From an uncultured Bacteroidota bacterium (GTDB lineage: Bacteria > Bacteroidota > Bacteroidia > 2-12-FULL-35-15), in contig CAIRRW010000096.1 of NCBI GenBank assembly GCA_903881065.1, forward strand, positions 1-22,717: a stretch of 22,717 bases of DNA, written 5' to 3'. Positions 1-6,622 of the stretch are shown here, piece by piece. How positions within the stretch are numbered: the first letter of the stretch is position 1; the number at the start of each line of letters is the position of its first letter. Both the position numbers and the translations under genes were made by a program. The notes under the pieces are model-generated. The model was given only the letters and a program-made list of their open reading frames with translations. It searched no databases and was not told the origin of the DNA.

Positions 1-761
1 AAAAGAAATTCGTTTTGTATTCCGCCAACATCAAAGCTGATTAATTTTATTGCCAGAATAGAAATTATTAAACCAATTGTTAAAGAACCTGAGTCCCCCA
101 TAAATATTTTCGCTGGTGAAAAATTAAAAAACAAAAAGGCTAAAAGAGACCCAGCTAATGCAAATGAAAGGCATGACATTACAAAATCGCCTGCAAATGC
201 AAACCAAGTTCCGAATGCCAGAGCGGTTATCAAACCTATCCCGCTTGCCAAGCCATCAAGACCATCAATTAAATTAAAAGCATTTACAACTACAATATAA
301 GTGAATATTGAGAGGAAGACACTTGCCCAATATGGCAAATCTTCCATACCGAAAATGCCGTGCATACTTACTATACGGATATCTGCCATTAAAACCAAAA
401 TCATGCTAACCATTATGTGCGCAAGCAACTTTTTTACAGGGGCAGTTCCAATAATATCATCTTTTATCCCAACAAAAAACATTATTAGTAGCGTACTGAC
501 AATGTACTTATAATCGTCCATTGCCTTTAATGCTATTATTGGGTCATGAATTAGATTGCGAGGAAACCATAGAGAAAAGGCAAAGAGTGTGCCTGCAAAA
601 AGCACTATTCCTCCAATAGTTGGAGTAGCTCTGTTATGTAACTTCCTCTTTTCATTTGGATCATCAAATAAACGCTTCAGAATAGCAACTTTTATTAAGG
701 AGGGTGTTACCATAAGAACGACCATAAAAGAGGTGACAAAAACAAGTATTAAAAATTCCAT
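1..761 (-). CDS. WecA/TagO-type polyprenyl-phosphate sugar-1-phosphate transferase, 3' end outside window
   Basis: This is an integral membrane enzyme that transfers a sugar-1-phosphate (often GlcNAc-1-P) from a UDP-sugar to undecaprenyl phosphate, the first lipid-linked step of O-antigen, capsule or teichoic-acid-like glycan synthesis. The first 253 codons read without a stop from the ATG at 759-761. Visible family motifs, in order, are LHNRATPTIGG near residue 40, the Asp pair in GIKDDIIG near residue 95, NAFNLIDGLDGLASG near residue 155 and FMGDSGSLTIG near residue 220. The stretches between them are hydrophobic and suit multiple helices. The LHxRxxPTxGG form resembles WecA/TagO/WbpL more than MraY, which usually has a GTPTMGG signature. 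The gene starts 9 bp after the stop of the Wzi-like gene and is downstream of gmd and fcl, which supports a role in fucose-containing surface polysaccharide. Sugar specificity cannot be read. The C-terminus lies beyond base 1. Confidence 0.88.
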   Translation of the reverse strand, partial: MEFLILVFVTSFMVVLMVTPSLIKVAILKRLFDDPNEKRKLHNRATPTIGGIVLFAGTLFAFSLWFPRNLIHDPIIALKAMDDYKYIVSTLLIMFFVGIKDDIIGTAPVKKLLAHIMVSMILVLMADIRIVSMHGIFGMEDLPYWASVFLSIFTYIVVVNAFNLIDGLDGLASGIGLITALAFGTWFAFAGDFVMSCLSFALAGSLLAFLFFNFSPAKIFMGDSGSLTIGLIISILAIKLISFDVGGIQNEFL

Positions 762-770
762 GTGCTAATA

Positions 771-2432
771 TTAAAAATCGTAATAGAGATTAGTAAGTGA
801 TGTTCGTATTCCAAAATATACTAACTGTGTATTGTTTGTTATTTTATTAGTTTGCTCGGTTCGGTTTGTGATTCCAACTACAATATTAAAGTTTGTAGTT
901 GGATTAAGCAAATAACCGACGTGCATATCTTCAACAATTAATGTTGATTTCACTCCTTGCGTTGTTTGAATATTATTTAAATTCTGTGAACCTGGAAACG
1001 AATTATCTGGTTTAAATATATTGCCACCATAATTGAACGATGAGCTATCAGCACCTTTCACCGCATAAATCCCCTTCAGTTCAATAAAAAAATCCTTTAA
1101 ACGATAATTTATAAAACCAATTGCTTCCTTAAAATTTGCACCTAATGGATCTGCCAACGACTGATTATAATGTGTATAACTTTGTTGCGAATTATCAGTT
1201 GAATATGAATAAGGTCGAACATAATTATATTCCAACTGCAAATGCAAGTTTTTTATTTTGAATAAATCATAATATTTAAAACCTATCTGATATCCATATT
1301 TATTTTTTACATCCCCTCCTGAATTTTTTGAATACGCTACATCATCAAGCATAAATTGTCCGTAAAGTGAAATCGAATTTGTGATTTTAAATTTTAATGT
1401 TGAACCCGTTAGAATATTGTTGGTATTATGCAACCCATAATTCAATGTATTTACTCCAATAACTGGGTCAAATGTATTAAAATTCACATGCTGACGATTA
1501 TCTGAATCGGCTGCCTCCCATATCATTCCTTGGAACAACCCTATTTGCAATCGATTGAAAAGATTAATGCTTAACATTTGAAAATTTCCAACTTTTTTCT
1601 GAAACAATCGTTCACTGTGAGGAGGAGTTTTTACACCTCCGTCAGTAAGATTCATAAATGTAGTATATAAATTAGTATATTGAATATTTTTATACGTTGT
1701 TGTAATTCTAGCATATGGATAATTAAATGCATTATCAGATAAAAGCAGGGAACGATAGCCATCTCCTACAAAATGTTTTCCATTCCCTATTTGTACATTC
1801 AACATTTTAATTGGAGTGTAAGAAAGATAACCTGATGCCATTGCATAATCATAACCGTTTGTATGAAATGACTTTGAACGACCCTGACCTGGAATTACTG
1901 CATAGTCATAGTTGGCAGTTTGAGGGAATAAATTATTAGTTGATGCGATATATGAATCCATATATTGTGGAAATGTAGATTGATTTTCATAAAATGAAGA
2001 TTCGAAATCAAGTTTATTTCCAAATCCTCCTCTTAATATAAATCCGCGTGTGTTAGTATAAAGTTTCTCTCCTGTTTTATCTGCAATGTCTTTTCCATAT
2101 TGAAAATTGAATAACGGATCAACATTCAAATGAAATTTATCTGCAGTATCATTTACAATTATTAAACTTTCTTTTTTAAGTTTACGGTAAAGATAATTTC
2201 CTTTGGATTTATCTTTTAGGGAATACTCGGGATTAACTATGTATGGCTTGAAACAGGAAAGGTCTTCCGGAGAATTAATATCTTTTTTAGTTATAGAATC
2301 TTTAGGCTGTTTTCCTGATATTTTGTTTTTCTCCTTCTCATATTTCAATCCCCATTCTCTGTTCAACTGCAAATTCTGTTGAGCAAATAATAGGGTAGGT
2401 AAAAGAAATAAAAGTAGTAGTTGTTTTTTCAT
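771..2432 (-). CDS. Wzi/RemB-like outer-membrane beta-barrel protein
   Basis: The protein has 553 residues. Residues 1-18 form a clear signal peptide (short Lys-rich start, leucine-rich core, ending FAQ). The rest is rich in alternating hydrophobic and aromatic strands and ends in aromatic Phe (LYYDF), as expected for an outer-membrane barrel recognised by BAM. The central segment with GNGKHFVGDGYRSLLLSDNA, near residue 220, resembles the conserved core of Wzi-type capsule assembly proteins and the Bacteroidota gliding-associated RemB group. Known role of Wzi: an outer-membrane lectin that helps attach or organise exported capsule. Context: it lies between fcl (62 bp upstream) and a WecA-type transferase (9 bp downstream) on the same strand, consistent with surface polysaccharide assembly. 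RemB function in adhesion or gliding is the main alternative. I am sure of the barrel and less sure of the exact family. Confidence 0.7.
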   Translation of the reverse strand: MKKQLLLLFLLPTLLFAQQNLQLNREWGLKYEKEKNKISGKQPKDSITKKDINSPEDLSCFKPYIVNPEYSLKDKSKGNYLYRKLKKESLIIVNDTADKFHLNVDPLFNFQYGKDIADKTGEKLYTNTRGFILRGGFGNKLDFESSFYENQSTFPQYMDSYIASTNNLFPQTANYDYAVIPGQGRSKSFHTNGYDYAMASGYLSYTPIKMLNVQIGNGKHFVGDGYRSLLLSDNAFNYPYARITTTYKNIQYTNLYTTFMNLTDGGVKTPPHSERLFQKKVGNFQMLSINLFNRLQIGLFQGMIWEAADSDNRQHVNFNTFDPVIGVNTLNYGLHNTNNILTGSTLKFKITNSISLYGQFMLDDVAYSKNSGGDVKNKYGYQIGFKYYDLFKIKNLHLQLEYNYVRPYSYSTDNSQQSYTHYNQSLADPLGANFKEAIGFINYRLKDFFIELKGIYAVKGADSSSFNYGGNIFKPDNSFPGSQNLNNIQTTQGVKSTLIVEDMHVGYLLNPTTNFNIVVGITNRTEQTNKITNNTQLVYFGIRTSLTNLYYDF

Positions 2433-2440
2433 ATTATTGC

Positions 2441-2472
2441 CGCTAAGTCAGAAACACGCTAAGCTCTTTGCG
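2441..2472. repeat. Short degenerate repeat between fcl and the Wzi-like gene
   Basis: CGCTAAG occurs at 2441-2447 and again at 2457-2463 (16-bp step), followed by CTTTGCG at 2466-2472. The second copy and the CTTTGCG block form a near-perfect inverted repeat, ACGCTAAG facing CTTTGCGT across 2 bp. It falls in the 62-bp gap inside an otherwise tightly packed operon. It could be a small mobile or slippage-derived element, or an mRNA hairpin. No T-run follows it in the direction of transcription, so it does not look like a terminator. Confidence 0.35.
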
Positions 2473-2494
2473 TTTGGTGTCTTACAGTAATTAT

Positions 2495-3421
2495 TTATAA
2501 TTTATCTTTTACTTCGGAATATACTGCTGCAATCCCTTGTTCAAGATTTATTTTATGTTTCCAACCAAATGAATGAAGCTTGCTTACATCCATTAATTTA
2601 CGGGGAGTGCCATCCGGTTTTGAGGTATCAAATTTTAATTCGCCGGTGTAACCAACAATCTTTTTCACGAGCAATGCCAAATCTTTTATAGTAATATCTT
2701 CGCCAACACCGATATTTACTAATCCTGATTCATTATAGTTTTGCATCAAATAAAAACAGGCATCTGCCAAATCGTTGGCATGAAGAAATTCGCGCATTGG
2801 TGCTCCTGTTCCCCATATTTCTACTGTAGGTTTATTTTCTTTCTTTGCAGTATGAAATTTCCTTATTAAGGCAGGTAGTACATGAGAATTATTCAAATCG
2901 TAATTATCATTCTCCCCATATAAATTAGTTGGCATCACCGAAATAAAGTTGCAGCCATACTGACTACGATATGCATCGCACATTTTAATTCCGGATATCT
3001 TCGCGATAGCATAAGGTTCATTGGTTTCTTCCAAAAGCCCGGTTAATAAATATTCTTCTTTAAGCGGCTGAGGTGCCAGCTTGGGATAGATGCACGACGA
3101 CCCGAGAAACATTAGTTTCTTCACTCCATTTACATATGAATAATGAATCACGTTGGATTGAATCATTATGTTTTCATAAATAAAATCGGCACGGTATGTA
3201 TTATTTGCAACAATACCACCTACTTTGGCTGCTGCCAGAAAAACATATTCGGGTTTTTCCTTTGCAAAAAAATCAGCAACTGCCTGCTGATTTCTCAAAT
3301 CCAATTCTTTTGAAGTTCGGGTTACAAAATTTGTAAATCCTTCTTTCAAAAGTTTTCTATGAATAGCCGAGCCAACCATTCCGCGATGTCCGGCAATATA
3401 TATTTTAGAATCTTTATTCAC
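2495..3421 (-). CDS. fcl: GDP-L-fucose synthase
   Basis: A bifunctional cytosolic epimerase/reductase that converts GDP-4-keto-6-deoxy-D-mannose (the Gmd product) to GDP-L-fucose using NADPH. The 308 residues match the family's usual length. The extended short-chain dehydrogenase fold is shown by the N-terminal nucleotide-binding motif GHRGMVG (residues 11-17), the serine-rich SSCIYP loop, the catalytic Tyr-xxx-Lys in EPYAIAK, MPTNLYGENDNYDL and the substrate-side WGTGAPMREFLHANDLA. The start is 27 bp downstream of the gmd stop, so the two consecutive enzymes are almost certainly co-transcribed. Their presence beside a WecA-type transferase suggests that fucose, or a fucose-derived sugar, is a component of the surface glycan. 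Confidence 0.96.
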   Translation of the reverse strand: MNKDSKIYIAGHRGMVGSAIHRKLLKEGFTNFVTRTSKELDLRNQQAVADFFAKEKPEYVFLAAAKVGGIVANNTYRADFIYENIMIQSNVIHYSYVNGVKKLMFLGSSCIYPKLAPQPLKEEYLLTGLLEETNEPYAIAKISGIKMCDAYRSQYGCNFISVMPTNLYGENDNYDLNNSHVLPALIRKFHTAKKENKPTVEIWGTGAPMREFLHANDLADACFYLMQNYNESGLVNIGVGEDITIKDLALLVKKIVGYTGELKFDTSKPDGTPRKLMDVSKLHSFGWKHKINLEQGIAAVYSEVKDKL

Positions 3422-3448
3422 TTTTTTGGGGATGTAAGGAAATAAAAT

Positions 3449-4537
3449 CTACTCGTGGAAATTCATTATTTTATGTCCTCCTTCAAGCAGATATTTATCT
3501 TTCTTGAATAATTTAATATCGCTGTCCACCATTTCACTTACCAGCTGTTCAAGTGTATGTTTTGGTTCCCAGCCTAGTATTTTCTTGGCTTTCGAAGCAT
3601 CTCCAATTAATAATTCAACTTCTGTAGGTCGGAAATATTCAGGGTCAACTTCCACAACCACTTTTCCGGTTGCAATGTTTATTCCTTTTTCGTGTTCGTT
3701 TTTACCTTCCCATTTCAATTTTATTCCTACTTCGCCGAAAGCAAGTTCAACGAATTTACGAACAGTAATTTTTTTGCCTGTTGCCAACACAAAATCATCC
3801 GGTTCATCCTGCTGCATCATCATCCACATTCCTTCCACATAATCTTTGGCATGTCCCCAATCGCGCTCAGCATCAAGGTTTCCCAAATATAATTTATCCT
3901 GCAACTCCAAATGTATTTTGGCAACTGCACGTGTAATCTTTCTGGTAACAAAGGTTTCGCCGCGTATCGGACTTTCGTGATTAAACAAAATTCCGTTACA
4001 TGCAAATATATTATAAGCTTCGCGATAGTTTTTGGTAATCCAGAAACCATATACTTTAGCTACTCCGTAAGGCGAACGAGGATAAAAAGGTGTAGTTTCC
4101 TTTTGAGGAATTTCCTGCACATATCCATACATCTCGGAAGTAGAAGCCTGATAAAATTTAGTCTTCTTTTCCATTTTCAAAATACGTATTGCTTCCAGAA
4201 TACGCAATGTTCCGATGGCATCGGCATTTGCTGTATATTCGGGCGTTTCGAACGAAACTTTAACATGAGATTGTGCAGCAAGATTATATATTTCATCCGG
4301 CTGAACTTCCTGTATAATGCGGATAAGGCTGGTAGAATCAGTCAAATCGCCATAATGAAGAAAGAAATTTACTTTGTTTTCGTGCTGATCTTTGTATAGA
4401 TGGTCAATCCGACCGGTGTTGAACATCGAACTTCTGCGCTTGATTCCGTGTACGGTATATCCTTTGCCGAGCAGCAACTCTGCCAAATATGCGCCATCCT
4501 GACCGGTTACTCCTGTAATTAATGCTATTTTGCTCAT
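3449..4537 (-). CDS. gmd: GDP-mannose 4,6-dehydratase
   Basis: Catalyses the first committed step from GDP-D-mannose to GDP-4-keto-6-deoxy-D-mannose with tightly bound NADP. The 362 residues match the usual length. The N-terminus carries the Rossmann motif GVTGQDG at residues 9-15, followed by GIKRRSSMFNTGRIDHLY. The catalytic region shows STSEMYG and the Tyr-xxx-Lys of SPYGVAK. The family-diagnostic NGILFNHESPIRGETFVTRK follows, then a WGHAKDYVEGMW motif. It is the promoter-proximal gene of the minus-strand polysaccharide operon gmd-fcl-wzi-like-wecA-like. The product supplies GDP-fucose, or other 6-deoxyhexoses such as rhamnose or perosamine in related pathways. The adjacent fcl makes fucose the most likely branch here. 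Confidence 0.97.
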   Translation of the reverse strand: MSKIALITGVTGQDGAYLAELLLGKGYTVHGIKRRSSMFNTGRIDHLYKDQHENKVNFFLHYGDLTDSTSLIRIIQEVQPDEIYNLAAQSHVKVSFETPEYTANADAIGTLRILEAIRILKMEKKTKFYQASTSEMYGYVQEIPQKETTPFYPRSPYGVAKVYGFWITKNYREAYNIFACNGILFNHESPIRGETFVTRKITRAVAKIHLELQDKLYLGNLDAERDWGHAKDYVEGMWMMMQQDEPDDFVLATGKKITVRKFVELAFGEVGIKLKWEGKNEHEKGINIATGKVVVEVDPEYFRPTEVELLIGDASKAKKILGWEPKHTLEQLVSEMVDSDIKLFKKDKYLLEGGHKIMNFHE

Positions 4538-4560
4538 TTCATTTTTATTTTAATGGATTG

Positions 4561-4568
4561 CAAGTATA
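4561..4568 (-). promoter_or_regulatory. Putative -7 element for the gmd operon
   Basis: On the minus strand this reads TATACTTG, one mismatch from the Bacteroidota -7 consensus TAnnTTTG. It ends 23 bp before the gmd ATG, giving a short AT-rich leader. No convincing -33 TTTG was found at the expected distance, so this is a modest prediction. Confidence 0.35.
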
Positions 4569-4705
4569 CGAAAAATAAAGGAATAACCGATTCGTTTCGT
4601 CGCATAGTTGTATTTATCAATCCTAGTATGACCTAAAGTGCCACCTATTAGAGGGAAGCCCCTAAAATACTTTTTATTTTATGAAGAAAAGAAGTAAAAA
4701 ATTAA

Positions 4706-6037
4706 CTACAAAAATTCATTTGCCAAGTTGGCAAGTTCCGATCTCTCGCCCTTTTCGAGCGTTATATGTGTATAAAGTGATTGGTCTTTTAACTTATCAA
4801 TTAAATATGATAAACCATTACTTTGTGAGTCGAGATATGGAGTATCAATTTGATAAATATCTCCAGTAAAAATCATTTTCGTATTCTCACCGGCACGGCT
4901 GATAACGGTTTTCACTTCGTGAGGTGTTAAATTCTGAGCTTCATCCACAATAAAAAACACATCTGATAAACTTCTGCCCCTTATATATGCAAGCGGACAA
5001 ACCACTAGTTTCTCATGTTCCACCATCTCATTAATCTGCTTATACTCCTTATCCTTTTCATTGAATTGGTTTTTGATATACTTCAAATTGTCCCATAGCG
5101 GCTCCATGTAAGGGTTTAACTTCGATTTTATATCTCCCGGCAAATAACCAATGTCTTTATTACTAAGCGGAACAATTGGTCGAGCAAGATATATCTGATG
5201 ATACGTGCGGCGTTGCTCCAATGCACCAGCCAGCGATAACAACGTTTTACCGGTACCTGCCACTCCTTGAATGGTTACCAGTTTCACATCTGGATTCATA
5301 ATTGCATCCAACGCAAAAGCCTGCTCAGCATTGCGCGGATTAACACCAAATGCAGTAACTTTCTTTATTCTTTCAAGTGTGTCTTTTACCGGACTGTAGG
5401 ATGCAAGTACTGATTTAGCGCCGCTTTTAAGCACATAAAAATGATTTGATTTTGGTTTGTTTTTTTTTAATACAGCGGTGGCATCACAGAAGCCTTTTTC
5501 ATAAATCTCATTTATTGTTTCTGAAGAAACCTTCTGAATCTCGCTTCTGCCTGTATAAAGCTGCTCGGTAACATCCTGAATCTTTCCGGTTTTATAATCT
5601 TCCGCATTTAAATCAAGCGATTTTGCTTTGATACGTAAGTTAATATCCTTGGTAACAAGCACCACTTTTCTAGTGGGGTATTTTTCGGCAACATACATGG
5701 CAGTATTCAAAATACGATGATCACCTTTTCGTTCGCCAAATACTTTCTCTGCATCAATTTTCGAGTTCTGATGCATCTCTATCATAATATTGCCATGCCC
5801 TTTCCCATTAATATTAATCCAATCATTTAGGGTATGATCGGCCGAAATTTTATCTATGTATCGGGTAAATTCGCGGGCTGCGAAATTCTTGGTATCATTC
5901 CCTTTTTTAAAGTTATCCAGTTCTTCCAGAACAGTTATCGGAATCACCACATCATGTTCCTTAAAACTTTTGGCTGCCATGTGGTCGTATATAATTACAC
6001 TAGTATCAAGAACGAAAATTTTTTTCTCTATCACCAT
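4706..6037 (-). CDS. PIN domain-PhoH family ATPase
   Basis: A two-domain cytosolic protein of 443 residues. The N-terminal PIN-like nuclease domain starts FVLDTSVIIYD with acidic metal-site residues, continues through VIPITVLEELDNFKKG, and has the second acidic cluster in VTKDINLRIKA. The C-terminal PhoH ATPase has a Walker A motif GVAGTGKT near residue 256 and a Walker B motif VFFIVDEAQNLTPHE near residue 361. This PIN-PhoH architecture matches the widespread YlaK/PhoH2-type group, linked to RNA cleavage or unwinding; the cellular role here is unproven. The open frame extends upstream to 6106, but I chose the ATG at 6037 because the product then begins MVIEKKIFVLDTS, directly at the PIN fold. 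The extra 23 residues are unlike the family. It is a single gene reading away from the repeat-containing intergenic region. Confidence 0.9.
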   Translation of the reverse strand: MVIEKKIFVLDTSVIIYDHMAAKSFKEHDVVIPITVLEELDNFKKGNDTKNFAAREFTRYIDKISADHTLNDWININGKGHGNIMIEMHQNSKIDAEKVFGERKGDHRILNTAMYVAEKYPTRKVVLVTKDINLRIKAKSLDLNAEDYKTGKIQDVTEQLYTGRSEIQKVSSETINEIYEKGFCDATAVLKKNKPKSNHFYVLKSGAKSVLASYSPVKDTLERIKKVTAFGVNPRNAEQAFALDAIMNPDVKLVTIQGVAGTGKTLLSLAGALEQRRTYHQIYLARPIVPLSNKDIGYLPGDIKSKLNPYMEPLWDNLKYIKNQFNEKDKEYKQINEMVEHEKLVVCPLAYIRGRSLSDVFFIVDEAQNLTPHEVKTVISRAGENTKMIFTGDIYQIDTPYLDSQSNGLSYLIDKLKDQSLYTHITLEKGERSELANLANEFL

Positions 6038-6247
6038 ATTCAGAACGATTATAAGATTATAACGCGATAAAACTATGAAAACAATAAGATAACTTAATGT
6101 TACCAATTAGAAAGAAATGAACAAAACGGTGTTCAAAGTGTGAGGATGATTTATAATATTAACAAAGAGTTGGCAGCATTATTACGTTATTAATTGTCAA
6201 GTTACTGATATTTAATAACATGTTCCTTTTATTGTCCATCAAAAGGC

Positions 6248-6472
6248 TAAAGGTATTTGCCAAATACCTTTACGTTTTCCCGAAATACCTTTAGATTTTT
6301 CTCAAATACCTTTAGGTCTTTTTCAAAATACCTTTACGTTTTTCTCAACTACCTTTACGTTTTTCTGAAATACCTTTAGGTTTTTACCAAATACCTTTAC
6401 GCTTTTCCTAAATATCTTTACGTTTTCCTCAAATACCTTTATGCTTTTCAGAAAAACCTTTAAGGTTTTAGC
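6248..6472. repeat. Array 1: ten tandem 21-bp repeats with palindromic ends
   Basis: Ten consecutive units begin at 6262, 6283, 6304, 6326, 6347, 6368, 6389, 6410, 6431 and 6452. Nine are exactly 21 bp and one (6304) is 22 bp. The consensus is AAATACCTTTACGTTTTT plus three variable bases, often CTC. Units differ by several substitutions, yet the spacing is almost invariant. At the left edge, TAAAGGTATTTG (6248-6259) is a perfect inverted copy of CAAATACCTTTA (6261-6272) across one base. The last unit also contains a palindrome, AAAACCTT/AAGGTTTT around base 6461. Stops break all frames and no long ORF covers it, so it is not coding. It occupies the 585-bp divergent spacer between the PhoH-type gene and the T9SS substrate. 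The flanks (6038-6240, 6473-6530) hold nothing else I recognise. Confidence 0.93.
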
Positions 6473-6533
6473 AAAAACAGACACATATAAAAGTATGGCG
6501 ATTCTATAATAGCTATACTCTAATCTCTTAAAA

Positions 6534-6576
6534 TACTTGGTTAGTCTATATTAGTAACAATAATATTAACCAAGTA
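6534..6576. promoter_or_regulatory. Perfect 10-bp inverted repeat upstream of the T9SS substrate gene
   Basis: TACTTGGTTA at 6534-6543 is matched by its exact inverse TAACCAAGTA at 6567-6576, separated by 23 AT-rich bases. The arm centres are 33 bp apart, close to three helical turns, and the right arm ends 12 bp before the putative -7 element. That position covers the likely -33 region, so it could be an operator for a dimeric regulator. No regulator can be named. Confidence 0.5.
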
Positions 6577-6588
6577 ATAAAAAAATAT

Positions 6589-6596
6589 TACTTTCG
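6589..6596 (+). promoter_or_regulatory. Putative -7 element for the T9SS substrate gene
   Basis: TACTTTCG is one mismatch from TAnnTTTG. Transcription would start near 6600 and give a leader of about 20 nt before the ATG at 6623. Confidence 0.38.
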
Positions 6597-6622
6597 CTAT
6601 CCATTAAATTTATAAAAATATT

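Noticed and set aside
3504..4399. Plus-strand ORFs over gmd, and similar antisense frames elsewhere
   Set aside because: They mirror well-supported genes in other frames and have no family features or promoters.
4620..4705. Hairpin TAGAGGG/CCCCTA as PhoH terminator
   Set aside because: The stem has a bulge and is not followed by a T-run on the minus strand.
6038..6106. Upstream extension of the PIN-PhoH protein by 23 residues
   Set aside because: The extension is hydrophobic and unlike the family, whose PIN domain begins immediately after the ATG at 6037.
6262..6472. CRISPR array
   Set aside because: The whole period is only 21 bp with no unique spacers, units are degenerate, and no cas genes are present. 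The same applies to array 2.
6248..6472. Array 1 as a coding repeat of seven codons
   Set aside because: Stops occur in each forward frame (for example TAG in unit 2 in frame 1), the 22-bp unit shifts the frame, and no long open frame spans it on either strand.
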